The translations under genes were made by a program, and so were the position numbers. Shown in pieces: positions 1 to 11,586 of a stretch of DNA of 60,000 nucleotides (the first letter of the stretch is position 1; each line of letters begins with the position of its first letter). The notes below the pieces were generated by a model. It had not been told where the DNA came from, searched no databases, and saw nothing but the letters and a program-made list of their open reading frames with translations. Location: assembly GCF_001949145.1 (NCBI RefSeq), contig NW_019091376.1:1794314-1854313 (forward strand), written 5' to 3'. The stretch is from Acanthaster planci (taxonomy: Eukaryota; Echinodermata; Asteroidea; Valvatida; Acanthasteridae).

Positions 1-730
1 CAGACTAAATTGGTAATTGGAAGAGACAAGTTGGATTTTAGAACAATGGACAGTAAGCTACACTGTGTCGATGCTCTCTTAAAACCCTTAGCCTCACATA
101 GGCCTACATCAAACAGCCGGAAATGCAAATTCAAGTCCACCTGTTAACATATAATATATGCTATAAAATGGCCAGGATTTGTACAATTCATGAAGTTTAG
201 CTTTACTGGCCATAGTAGACTCAGCTTGCAAGCAGGTAACTAGGCCAACTGTCACCCTACGCACGCCACAGCCTCGCATCCAACCTGATGTTGTATGTAC
301 TCGGCATGAAGATCAACGATACTCATGGCTGAGAACCACGTTTCCCGTTATGTGCTTTATATGAGCGTTTATGGAACAAGTGGATTCAGTTAGACGTCAG
401 TTTTGCTGGCTCCAGTCAGAACAAGAAGTTTTGATGTGCATGTGCGCAGCTCAGAATCTCGTATGCCGTCTTCTGCGCGCGCACTCTGTACGAACTGCAC
501 TGGAAAATGGCTGCAAACAGTCCACAACGATGGCAAAAATTAACACTGCGCCCAACTATAATATTTTCCCGTTTTTGTCTTTGGTGGTGATGTGTTAAAT
601 TTCTTATCCCACCACCTTTGGAATTGGTGAAATTGGCTCCTTAGAAAAGGTAGAAGTGTTGAAAATTTTAGTAAGGCTATAAAATATTTTGCCTGATCTT
701 GCACCCTTTATATCCTGGACTCCATCCGTA

Positions 731-763
731 ACGTAGGACAGTCAGGGAGTCCACCTGGGCTAG
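731..763 (+). repeat. Copy 1 of a 33-nt dispersed repeat
   Basis: This 33-nt segment matches 17943-17975 at 30 of 33 positions with no gaps, both copies beginning ACGTAG and ending ACCTGGGCTAG. The two copies lie upstream of gene 1 and inside intron 1 of gene 2. It is probably the core of a degraded short interspersed or MITE-like repeat, although no full element boundary can be seen. Confidence 0.65.
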
Positions 764-1259
764 TCTATGTTTAGGCACCAACAAGGCATCACACATGGTA
801 TTGTAGTACATACATGATCAGAATAGGCCTAGGCCTACACTGGCCAACATGTAGGCATGGCTTCTCGCAAATAGGCCTACTGCATTTGCACAATGCCTTT
901 CTACTACTTTTATACAAAATTACCCATGCGGTATTTGCGATACTGGTTTATGTGCATGTACAGTACACCCTACATCAGCACATGTACATGAAGTGAATGG
1001 CGGTATCCAATACGCCGGGCGGGGAGTGTATGGTAGCTTAGTTAGCACACACTACGCAGTTGATGTCTTTTCAGAGCCACTGTACAAAGAATGCAAATTG
1101 ATCGCATAAATTGAGCAACTTTTGAACGGATGAACGAAAAATGTTGGACCACTTCTTCACTCAAAAAGCTGTGCACTCTGGAATGTTGCTTAAACTCACC
1201 AAAGTGTCCAAAAAGACCAAAACTAGTTCGCAACTTCGACGAAATCGCACAGAAGCCTT

Positions 1260-1345
1260 ATCAGACGCAAATTTCTGATGGCGGAATGTAATGCGCAAGC
1301 GCGCGCAAGCGTGGTTCGCAATTCGCAAACGGAATGCTCATTTCA
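1260..1345. promoter_or_regulatory. CpG-rich, promoter-like patch with YY1- and NRF1-like motifs
   Basis: An ATGGCGG core of the kind bound by YY1 lies at 1278-1284, and a run of GCGCA/AAGCG units resembling NRF1 sites lies at 1291-1310. CpG density is clearly higher here than in the flanks. This could be an upstream or alternative promoter of the ZNF507-like gene, or a promoter firing leftwards. No splice donor tied to it was found, so the assignment is tentative. Confidence 0.35.
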
Positions 1346-2754
1346 TCACTATGATCATTGTCGCTGGCTCCCGCTTCATGAATATTCATTACAAATATCA
1401 TTCATTCGTTTAAAGCTATTTGTGGTACAGTATAAATATTAAATTATAAAGTGAAATACAGAATTTGTACGTTCTCCAGTTTTTCCATCAATCACCGCGG
1501 AATTCACTGCATGACTCGTTGACTTTTATGGAAAGTAACGCACTTTGGCCATCCTTAGCCTCGGAAGTTCAGTGGATCAGCAGAAGAACGCATCGATCTG
1601 TTTTCTCTCTTCATAGACTTCGCGAGCTTTATCATGTAGGCCTACCGCCACGTAGGAAAAGTTGCAGACTCGGAGTTTTCAAGATGTAGGCCCACGTGTG
1701 GGAGAAATGTTGATGTTAAAAGTGCTGAGTTCATTGCTGAGTTTAATCAAAATGAAAAAAAAAATGAAAAACCCGTTTTCAGTTGGAATATATCAGGTCC
1801 TCAAAGCAGACGCAGGGGGCCAAGCATCATTGTTGCCCAAAACATAAAATCATCAAGGCCGTAACAATTCAAACAGTTTTCTTAAGTTAAGGTCGGAGTG
1901 CAAAAAACAGAAAAGACGTTGGAAGAACAATGGGATAGCCTCATTAAAGATCATGAACAAATACCATAAATAAAACCAAACCAGCTCAGTATATATGAGT
2001 CTGGTGGGAGGTTAAGTTACTTGTTAAAGGCCAATACCTGTGCTTTTTCGTTTACTCAATTTTTGAAAATTGTAAAGCTTAGTCCGTATCAGTTTGAAAT
2101 ATTTATTCATTTATTTTCTCAATCAGTTTTCTCACCCTTTTTAGACATTTCACCGTTTTGTCCATTTCTGTGATATAAATAATTTTATTTCACATTTACA
2201 GAGATCTCTACCCGTGAACCAAACATTTCCTTTCTTGAAACAATTTGCATAAATTAGTCCAAAAGGGAAAAAAATTTAAGATTTAACGTTTAATGAATAA
2301 ATTGCACGAATCTTACAAATGCTTGCCCATCATTCACGAAATTGAACACCAACACATACCGCTGGAGTGTCCGCGCAAATTTGAATGCCTTTTGCCGGGA
2401 AAAGCCATATTATTTTTTGCCTCCTAGTTCTCGTCAGCATGTCTTGACCCTTCCAAAATCACTTCGTAACACGTCAGGATTGACGTTATGAGTCAAAGTA
2501 TGATTTCCGGCCGAGGAAACATTAGTTGGCGCGTGCAGCACATATGCATAACGCGTAATCTTCGAAACTGAATATATATACATATTATGAATATTCATAT
2601 TTATAAAAACACTTAAGAATCTGAAATTTGTAATTTTCGGGGTGAATATCCGTGTTCTATTATGAAAGTATAGTTTAATTGCTTTATTTTGGTAAAATAA
2701 ATTCATTTTTAAAATTTTGTTTGAAAGCAAAAAGAAGAACTACAATATTTCCTC

Positions 2755-2892
2755 ATTTGACCACGTGATTTTACGCTTGTACCACCTGATCAACATCAGT
2801 CACGTGACACTCCAAAATTGCAAGAAAGCTGCTCGTGTGGACTTGTACCTCAAAAAATTGCCACAAGTTTGGCTTGAAATTTTCACCTCAAA
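2755..2892 (+). promoter_or_regulatory. Probable promoter and 5' UTR of the ZNF507-like gene with two CACGTG E-boxes
   Basis: Two CACGTG E-boxes (2762-2767 and 2801-2806) precede a candidate first exon. The second sits in the perfect 10-nt palindrome GTCACGTGAC (2799-2808). CACGTG is the classic site of USF, MITF and Myc-type bHLH factors, and in proximal promoters it usually lies within about 200 bp of the start site. The position just upstream of an ATG followed by a strong splice donor supports a promoter. No TATA box is obvious. Confidence 0.45.
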
Positions 2893-2916
2893 ATGACAGA
2901 ATTTATGTTTAATCCG
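2893..2916 (+). CDS. Candidate first coding micro-exon of the ZNF507-like gene
   Basis: An ATG with A at -3 opens eight codons (MTEFMFNP), followed directly by a donor (CCG then GTAAGC at 2917). Joined to the acceptor at 6241-6242 in phase 0, the frame stays open through exon 2 into the conserved MEES start, adding 31 residues. Against it, vertebrate ZNF507 begins at the MEES equivalent, so this exon may be 5' UTR with an in-frame upstream ATG. With it the protein would be 1398 aa, without it 1367 aa. Confidence 0.45.
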
Positions 2917-5900
2917 GTAAGCTTCAATTTTATCATATCCTCGTGTATAAATTGATATAGGTAAAACAAATAGTGTACTGTAAACAAATGAAAAAAATGG
3001 GCATATTTATAGACGGGGGATTGATCAATTTGATTATTCCCGGCTATCGTTGAAATGTAATTTTAAAAATGATATTGATATTGCGACGGTAGCGGGGAGC
3101 TGTAGAATGGGATGCTAGACTGCTCAGTGCATACTGATCAATCTACTGGACTAGCTTCATATCCTTGACCCTTCCTGGAAAAAAGTGGAGACTTTGCAAG
3201 CTTTGTGAAAATTATAAGCCCTATCCTATCTCACCTGCTCACTCTCAGCTTCATTAGTCCGCCCAAACTGCGATTTCCTGACTGTTTTTCTCGTTATATT
3301 TTGGTCTCTTGCCAACTTCTTACATCATTTTATCATCACAGTGCTGCCATACGTGTATATTAATACATATACATGTACACTGATTCACTGATGATGATGA
3401 ACAGTGCCAAACACACGAGGGATCTATTTTGGTGTGGGAACCTGACATCATACGTGTAGACATGATAGACGAGAGATTTTAACGCCTGCTTTATCAGTAA
3501 CTTTATGTTATGGATAAAACTTTGTCGCAAATATTTTGCCTTTACCTTGAAGGGTTCAATATTTGCCCAACCTGCACAAAGGCCTTCTAACTGAAGGCTG
3601 TCCAAAACAGGTGAAGACCTAGGCCTAGCTCCAGGAATCGGCTTCATTATTATAGTCAGGTCTTCTGGAACAAGCCATGTGGAAAGCAAACCTTGTTTTT
3701 GCGAGCCATGTCCTTTTTCAATGCCTTTGTTTCTTTCTCAGTGCACAGCTTCACTTGGCATCGCACGTGGACAACCACGCAATAGCACACGTACATGGTC
3801 ACTGCCCCGCTGTACTGTGCAGAAAGCTCAAGGCCAGGTTGGGCAAGCGCTTATCATCATGTATTTGCTGTTTGCTACTAGCACACTTACCTTCCAAACT
3901 ATTGGAGTAATATTCGTGATTAGTTTTTAAACAAATGTACGACATGGCAAAAATATTCACAACCAGTCATGAAAATATTCACGACTTCGCACAGATATTT
4001 ATGAATAGTGGTGAATAACTTCATGACGTCTCAAATACATTCATGACAAGTCTTGAGTAAATTTAAGTCGGGAATTTTTATGTCCCTTTAGGGCCATCCT
4101 AGTCAACCGGCCTATGAAATGAAATGGAATTGTTTCCAAGATCCCTGCTGTGTTTATTGCCGTTCAGTCATGTCAGTGAATGTGTGACCAAAAGCCAGAC
4201 TTTTGTCCAGAATTTCTGTCACGCTGATTTTAAAAATTAACTAGAAGTCTGCCTTCCAGCTGAATCCAGCGGCAACAACTACATGTAAATGTTATTTTCT
4301 AATTTAACAAGACCTTCGCAGCTGTCCAGTCTGCAATGTATGCTTACCCATACGGTGCAATAGTGTATATTGCACTCCCATTAGCATGCACTCAGACCCA
4401 ACGGCCTTTGCTTGTCATTCTTGCCAATCCAGAGGCTGGTAGTCGCGAGAACATGTACACACTTAGGAAGCAGTTGCCGCCAATTCCCATAAACAGTACT
4501 TGTTTATCAACTGTAGCGGTGGCCAACCATTTGGTTGTGGCTACTCTTCACATGTACATGTACACTTCATGACTTTCTGAAGTGAATCGAGAAGTTTTTT
4601 CAACATTTTTGTAAAATTGGCTTGGATTTGACCCAGCATGTTCTTGGTACAGGCAACGGTACAGATGTTGGCCACATTCGGGAGAAATTTGGAAGGAAAC
4701 TGCAAAGCATTTCTCAAGGAACGTTCCTTCTGAAGAATCCATTGTTAAATGTCATATTGAACCAATGGCACAAGGACTTCTTTCTGTGGGTTTCAGAGAG
4801 CCATGCGTCTTCATTGTTCTGTGTCTGAGTAGAATGATGGAAAGACAGACCCCTAGTTCTTGGGCTAAAATGATGCCACAACATAGACACATATATAAAT
4901 CATGCAGATTTTGACCAATCACACAGCTCGATGAGTCGCACCCAACATGTTTTTGTAGAAATCAACAAATTTAGTATCAATAAAAAGAGTAATCACATCA
5001 AAAAATGATATTTTTTATTGGTGCTCACCTAGAGGAGACATGAATATGACCATTTAAATCAGGCCATTATATATGACCGAGAAATCTGGAGGCAGATTAT
5101 GGGTCAGGCTTGTACTTGGCTGCTGTGTCTTGACCCATGCTGCACCTCAGCATCTTTCCATGGCAGGGCCTTGTAGTGTTATGGGATTGTTGTGAGAAAT
5201 GTCAACAAATATTGTGCTACAAATGAGTACTTTCAAAAATCAGTATTTGTGGTGCTTTGCTTTATCTGAAAAGTTGGTCAATATTTATGTCATATTTCAA
5301 GTGGGTGGCTTATTCTAGGTCGCAGCATACATAAAAGACATTAAACATAGCAAACAATCAACATTAAAAATACAGATTCACATAAAGTCACATCTATTTT
5401 AAACCTCACAAACATGAGAAAAAGAAGCCATCCTAGGTAGTTACCAGAAGCATTGAATCATAATATACTTTTATCTTGTCTTTTCAAAAGCCATGGTTTT
5501 GGTCAGTTATTATTTGTGTCATTTTACAGACAAATATGAAAACAAAACATACATTCAACTTACTCAATATAGATTTTTGAAGTTTAAGAGTACATTGCAT
5601 TTTATAGCAAAATGAAACCTTTACATGTGCATTCAGTAGAATTGATTTTATGGTGGTCACAATCTTTTTTTGACATAATTTTTCCCTACCTACCATCCCC
5701 ATTTTTTTCAGTGTTGTCAACCCGGTTGTCTGCAGCCTCAGAGAGTTTGAACACATAATGGATGGTTGCAACTTGAGTCCTTCCAACAGACTGTTCACGT
5801 GCATTTTGCCGATCGTTACAGCATAGTGTTTTTGTGATTTTTTGCTCTTTCGGCAGCATGGAGCGACTGACAAAAGACAGGTTAAGACTGGAAAGGGAAA

Positions 5901-6242
5901 ATGAAGGGTAGAGCCGAGAATCTTCCATGACTCAGGTGGTCTGTCACAGGCAAGGCATTTTATTTTCTCAGAATCTGCTTAAAGGTGTAGACTGCCTGAT
6001 CTACATGTACTTCCACTAGAATGAGGATTGACATTTAAAGTTTTAAGATAAAAGGAACCATTTTCTCTCTTTAACCCTCAAGGATCTCATGCAAAAATGA
6101 TATTGCACGAGCGATAATGCCAAGTATCAAGAGAAAGCCAGTGAATTTTAATTAATACCATTATCAACCGCATTTTTGACAAATGTAGTAGAGTTCTGTA
6201 TTGTTAACATTGCTGTATTTTACTTATACTGTATTTGTACAG
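2917..6242 (+). other. Candidate intron 1 of the ZNF507-like gene
   Basis: Donor GTAAGC is at 2917 and acceptor TTTGTACAG ends at 6242. The interval contains no recognisable exon. It includes a degenerate direct-repeat patch at about 3911-4055 built on ATATTC(A/G)-type units, one TAGGCCTA palindrome at 3620, and a TACATGTA-rich spot near 4549-4562. The short open frames in it look random. Confidence 0.45.
3911..4055. repeat. Degenerate ATATTCAC/ATTCATGA-type repeat patch
   Basis: Related units such as AAATATTCAC recur at 3951 and 3973, with variants at 3912 (ATATTCGTGA), near 3994 and in ATTCATGAC at 4039. The units are imperfect and irregularly spaced, so this may be a decayed tandem repeat or a fragment of a dispersed repeat. 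Confidence 0.35.
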
Positions 6243-6456
6243 GCACTGCATACAAACCATGAACATAATGATTTGTTGAGGGGTCCCTTGTCTCACTCCC
6301 TTGTAGCAGCAATGGAGGAGTCTGGCCAACTGGTGCCCGTGTTGGTGGAACCAACAAGCACAGTGGACCTGACGGAAATACATGTATCTGCAAGGAGTCA
6401 CCAAGCCACGCCCAGCCCGAGGGAGGATGTAGGTCCTTCTGACACAATGCTAGAAG
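6243..6456 (+). CDS. ZNF507: ZNF507-like gene, exon 2, with the probable translation start at 6312
   Basis: The acceptor TACAG ends at 6242 and the donor GAAG/GTAACT begins at 6457. The exon is open throughout and ends in phase 1. It joins exactly to the phase of the acceptor at 7626-7627, restoring a GGT glycine codon. The ATG at 6312 has G at -3 and G at +4 and starts MEESGQLVPVLVEP, which resembles the MEESSS... start of vertebrate ZNF507. This match and the exact phase agreement make it a real exon. The 23 codons before 6312 are open and would be translated only if the candidate micro-exon at 2893 is used. Confidence 0.8.
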
Positions 6457-9400
6457 GTAACTGGCTTTCTAGAAGTCCACTCTGACTAATGGTACTCCCT
6501 CACCCGCAAAGAGGCAGGCCGGTGGAGAATTTTCAGCTCATGCATGCACCCGACTGTGTCATAAACAGAATTTTTGGTGCATGTTGTGTGTGATATGTGT
6601 CAAGCATGAATTTGTACGCTCATGTGAGTACCCTGCAAAAGGATCATTGCCTTGTAATAAATTCACCACATCTTGTTCCCGCCGGGAAGAGAGATCACTG
6701 TGGACAAGTGTACACACAAGCCCCTTGTCACTGAGTGTGTTGCTGCTGCTAAGCACCAGTGGGTAGAAATGAAGAAAACAAAATGGGAGGGACATAATCA
6801 TTTTCGATTTAGCGCAAAATTTTCACAATAAAATGGTGCTGAAGCACTGTCATGGACTCCATGGAACTGCAGAAGAAATATCCTGATCATAAAAGAATTT
6901 GTGTAGGAGACGCATTATTTGTTTGCTCTGGTTCAAAATATAGGACAGACTTTCATCAAACCATCAAAAACATCAAAATCAGCCCAAAATATCTTTTCTA
7001 GAAGTTTTCTGAAAACAACATTTTGTACCTCAAGAAGATTACATTTCACCTTTCAAACTGAACTTGTCTGAGAATGTTGAATTAAAAAACAACACAATAG
7101 AGGTAGGTTTTTATTTCAAACAACTAGGAAAAATCCGGAACTAGGAAATTGGCAGTATTTCTTAGTAAAAATGCCCTCAAAGTTGATTAGTTCTCAGTGG
7201 AATAAAATGAAAATGCTATGACCAGGGAGATTGGAATCAGCCCAGAATTTTTAGCATACATACTGCATCTGGGTTCAATGACAAACGCTGTCAAATACAA
7301 TACTGTTGTGCTGAATATGCTTGCAACTAATCATGTTTGTCACATAAAGTGCGGTAAACTTCTTTGCACTACATGTAGATAACCTGTGAAGACCGTGGAG
7401 AATGGGGAAAATCCAATAGAAAAAAATAGCAGGGCAGTGAGAAATTTGGCAGGGCCGCAAAACTTCAGTGGGGCAGCCTAAAATTTGGCAGGGCACCCCA
7501 CCCTGCTAAAACCCCTCATAGAGAACACTTAAATATATTTATTGCTTATAAATTAAATAAATACACGAAGTTGTGCATTTAATTACATCGTGCCCTTGCA
7601 TGCTGTTGTACTTTTATCTTTTGACAGGTGCAAATCTGTGTGCTCCAGGGGTTGCAGAATCCAGGTGCTTAAAAGTGACATTCAACCCAGAAGAAGAAAG
7701 CAAGCCAAGCTTTGAAAAGAAAGCTGCAAGCAGAAAGACAAATGGCTTGGCTTCTCAGCAACACTCCTCAAATGCCCCGCCCAGCAAAGATGACGTCCTG
7801 TCTGTCGTTATCGAGAAACTGACAGAATTGGTAAACGACAGTGAAAAAATACAAGGAAGGAGGCCCCCGTCTGCCGTTTGTGATGGTTCAAGACAAGCAG
7901 CTGCATCGGAGGGGGCCGAACCACTCTACAAGTGCCCCAAGTGTCCTTGCCTTTTTGCCCTCAGTGCCAAGCAGTTGAAAAGCAAAGAGGCAGTTCTTTG
8001 CGAGTGTTGTGAGAAAGCTGAAAAGACAATGGAGTACATGGCCCCGCTTGGTGAGAAGCAAATGGCCAAAGGCCAACAAGCAGGGTATCCCACTAGGGTC
8101 CAACACTCCAGAGTCAATTGTGAACTCTGCAGTCACATTGCCGACGGCTATGTAGACTTGCTGTACCACCTGTTGTCCAAGCATGCCGATGCCAAAATCT
8201 GCAAGTGCAAACTGTGTGACTTCTTCACCACGGTGGAGGCACGCATACAGGAGCACGCCGCCATCCACCACGCGCCTCAGGTGTACAGATGCAGCATCTG
8301 TCCCTTCCTGACAGACAAAGTCATCAACCTCCAAGAACACATGAAGAACCACAACAAGGACCGAGAGCTTCTCCTGAAGTGTTCCGAATGTGGTTTCTCG
8401 TGCCAGTGTGAGGACATTCTCCGAGCCCACATGTGGGAGCACATTCCCTCCACCTCCAAGGCAGGTACCAAAGTGAGGAAACCACACCCAAGGGAAATTG
8501 TCCAAACCTCAAACCTGGGAATTAATGCAAACGAGAGAGGGTCACCACCAGTGCCTAATCCAGCATTGCCCACACAGAGCACTGAAAGAGCGCATCCATA
8601 CATTTTCAAGTGTTTACTCTGCGGTTACCTCTGTGACAGGTTAGCTACGCTCAAGGCACACGCCTGGCGCCATGCTGGAGAGAAAGGATGCTCCTACCCA
8701 GTGGTGGATGATGATGAATGTCTGAAGAGAAGTTTGTCCACCACACCATCCCAGGCATGCCTTACTGGTAAAGCATTCCCGCTGGCAGTGCTCAGCAACA
8801 TAGAAGTGGCTGAGACGCCAAAAGAAAGCTTACCCTTTGAAGGAATCAAATCCAAAGATGGCTCTTGCAAGAAGGAAGTCATAACAGGACATGAGTCAGA
8901 GATGTCTCACGAATGCTGCTCTGGGTCAAAATACATACCAGAGGAAGTGACAAGCTGTCGCTGTAAAGGTATCAACATCCCTCCTTCTTCTGTTCCTCAT
9001 ATCAAGGAACTTCTCATCCAGAAGAAACTGGAAAAACAGAGCAAAAAACCAACTGAAGAAAATGAGGTAGACAAGGCAGTTTTGGCAGCAGAACAAAATA
9101 GCTACCCAGCGTCCAGAGAGGAAGACAAAATGGAAAACCCTATAGCACCTCATCAGAATAACACATTGGTCAAAATGCATGAAAGGTATGAAGATGTTCA
9201 TGTGCCATTTCCTTGTGGAAACTATGCAGTGACTGACCAGGCCGAACCAGAGAAAAAATCTACAAGTAAGCAACTTAAACCTCAGGTGCTGGTCGTCGAT
9301 CCAGGTGACACACAGATGTTAATCATTGACCCGAATCAGCCAGTGCCTGAGCCGGCTGCTGTGGTAGAGGCCTGCACAGAGCACAGTTCAGCACTGCCTG

Positions 9401-11586
9401 AGGAACATTTGATAACCACTGACAGTGTGTTCATCCCACCTTACAGCAGTGCAAGGAAATCAATAGTATCATTGAACAGACCTCAGTCCATTTCTGATAT
9501 CTCTGCCAGTGTGCCAAGCTCCAAAGCTGTGTTTACATCCGTGCCACTTTCTGGGGAGGCAACTGTAGTTAGTCCACAATATGCCATGAATAACACAGAG
9601 TGTCTACCCAGTGATGAAAGGATTCCACAACAGGCCTTTGAGGAAATCAATACAGATCCACTGGTTGAAATCCAGAGGTGCCACATTGAAATAAAAACTT
9701 CCAACAGAAACCAGGACGAAACATCAGGACCAATGAAGTTTGTGCCCTCCTTTGGTGAACAACTGACACCATCTGAGGTGAGACAGAGCACCCATCTATC
9801 GTATCAGGGTCAAGACTTCACAAGGAGCACTTCAGAATCTCAGGAAACTCCAACAGACAGTCTGATGACAGGTCTGGGTGGGTCAGATCCCCTTGACATG
9901 CGTGTCATTGAAAAATCAGAAGTTATCACTCCAAAAGTGTGTTCTACTCGTTCAAGCAAAGACTTTCCAGCTAGATCACTTGTGTGTGAGTCTCAGCAGA
10001 TGCCTTGCAAAAAATCTATTCATGGAATCACGGAAGAGATTATTATGCAGTCAAAGCAAAATGAAGGATCTGTTGTCAATTGCTCAAATTCAGACACTGA
10101 AGAAGGCAGCCTTCAAATTACAAAACAGTGTGACAGGATCCTAAAAAAGCAAACAAATTACAACACAGGACTGGAACCTACAATTACTGGACAGAAACGG
10201 GGTGCAGATAGGACAGACATTGAGTTGTTTACCAGAGCAAAGCGCACCTGTCCTTGTGATGAAAATTCAAATACCGAGAGATTGATCTGCCATCCCATAA
10301 TTAAGCATCGTATCAGTACAAGGTCAACAAATGAAGAGCAGGCTAGACCCATTGGGAAGCTTGAAACAGGACTTGAGATAAAGGAGAAGCCCATGGACAT
10401 GAACTCCGATGAGGACAGCATTGTGAGGTTCTTCATGAATGTCACCACTGGCTTTGACAAGCCCTTTCAGTGCAAGCTCTGCAGCAAGTCATTTGAAACC
10501 TACAAGTTCCTGAAGCAGCATCTGAATGTGCACTTGGTTCACAACTCCTTCCGCTGTCCCCTATGCAAGAAGTGCTTTGAGTCTTTGGAAAACCTCAAGC
10601 TTCACATCCTGGAGCACTACACAGAGCTGCACAGATGCTCAGAATGCTCGGCCACCTTTCACACAAAAAGTGATCTACAGGCTCACAGGCAGTCACACAC
10701 AGTTCCTAGGGAGTTCAATTGTGAGAAATGTAGCACAAGAACCCCCACTCAAGCAGAATACATAAGTCACTGCGAAGCTGTCCACAGCGATCTTGGGAAA
10801 CCACCTGTGATGTGTTCCCACTGTGGGGAAAGCTTCAGTAACACAAATCTGCTACTGCAGCACACACTCAGCTGCCCAGTGCGCAAGATGCGCTCCTGCA
10901 AGGATTGTGGCTTTGCGTCAGAGACAGTGGAAGGACTCGAGGAACATGTTAAAGGGTGCCACCAGAAGCCGAAGCTCTACACATGCGACCTCTGCGACTA
11001 CAAAACAAGCGCCAAGAATGGTATCAAGAACCACATGAAGTTTCATGCCAAGGACAGGCCTTACAAGTGCCAACAGTGCAGCTTCACCGGTGCCTACCCG
11101 CAGAGCCTGCGATCCCACATGAGGATGCATGCCCAGCCTGACTGGCGCCCTGACTGCTCACCGTCAGAGCTGCCCGAGCAGTACAGATGCCACCTTTGCT
11201 GCTACACGTGCAACTTCCTTCCATCACTGAAGTCGCACATGTGGCGACATGCCAGTGACCCAAACTACAGCTACAAAGGTGATCAAAGCATCAGCACAGA
11301 TGTAGCAACAACATCGGCTAGTGATACCTCCGTAGACCCACCAGTGGTGACCTCTCCACATCAAAGTCCTCACTCCCCAGCAAGGAGCAGCCCAGTCCTG
11401 CAGGGGCCTCAGCAGAGGGCAGGTTTCACTAGCAGCCAACCGGTGACCTTCTGCTGTCGAGAGTGTGGCTTTCAGAGCGTAGACAGACTCAGGTTGGTGG
11501 AACACCTGAAGACACACCTGGATCAGGAAGCAGAGAGAAAGCAGAGCCAGAAGGCAGCAAAACAGAAGCGAGAGGAGGACCAGTAA
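6312..11586 (+). CDS. ZNF507: ZNF507-like multi-C2H2 zinc-finger protein (spliced: 6312-6456, 7628-11586)
   Basis: Spliced length is 1367 aa, longer than human ZNF507 (about 950 aa). It is a predicted nuclear, sequence-specific DNA-binding protein. Order of parts: an acidic N-terminus; a conserved helix-like segment (DVLSVVIEKLTELVND) resembling DPLIHVIQKLSKIVEN of vertebrate ZNF507; five C2H2 fingers from about residue 211 to 405; a long, probably disordered Ser/Thr/Glu-rich middle (about 410-990); nine fingers at about 995-1260, one with a C2HC spacing; and a last isolated finger at about 1323-1350. Diagnostic matches are the finger plus tail LKAHAWRHAGEKGCSYP, the finger plus tail LKSHMWRHASDPNYSY, and the C-terminal FCCRECGFQS finger, each with a counterpart in the same order in vertebrate ZNF507. 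The stop is TAA at 11584. The gene lies 5.9 kb upstream of a ZFP64-like gene on the same strand. The extra length comes from the disordered middle and additional fingers. The orthology call rests on recalled family sequences, not a search. Confidence 0.85.
6457..7627 (+). other. Intron 2 of the ZNF507-like gene
   Basis: The donor is GTAACT at 6457 and the acceptor is TTTTGACAG ending at 7627. An open frame runs back through the acceptor to an ATG at 7573, but that ATG lies in the intron and should not be taken as the protein start. A GGCAGGG-rich repeat patch lies near the 3' end. Confidence 0.75.
7425..7506. repeat. GGCAGGG-rich imperfect direct repeat
   Basis: The 14-mer AAATTTGGCAGGGC occurs twice, at 7442-7455 and 7481-7494, with further GCAGGG and GGGCAG units between and beside them. 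It looks like a short minisatellite-like patch or a fragment of a dispersed repeat, inserted shortly before the exon 3 acceptor. Confidence 0.5.

Larger units (their letters stand above)
1..2750. other. Upstream non-coding region of the ZNF507-like gene
   Basis: No credible coding sequence is visible; the short open frames show no recognisable domain. The stretch holds several TAGGCCTA palindromes (99, 824, 830, 872, 1637), one copy of a 33-nt dispersed repeat (731-763), and two copies of the 12-nt palindrome ATGAATATTCAT (1378-1389 and 2587-2598). A CpG-richer patch near 1260-1345 is listed separately. The rest is AT-rich sequence without obvious structure. Confidence 0.6.

Noticed and set aside
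1042-1233. 63-codon minus-strand frame near the CpG-rich patch
   Set aside because: No family similarity could be recognised and no splice or promoter context fits.
7573-7627. ATG at 7573 as the start of the ZNF507-like protein
   Set aside because: It lies upstream of a good acceptor (TTTTGACAG ending 7627), the encoded 18 residues are unlike the family, and splicing from 6456 gives an exact phase match and a conserved start.
7888-8505. 205-codon open frame on the minus strand
   Set aside because: It is the antisense shadow of the zinc-finger coding exon and has no domain signature.
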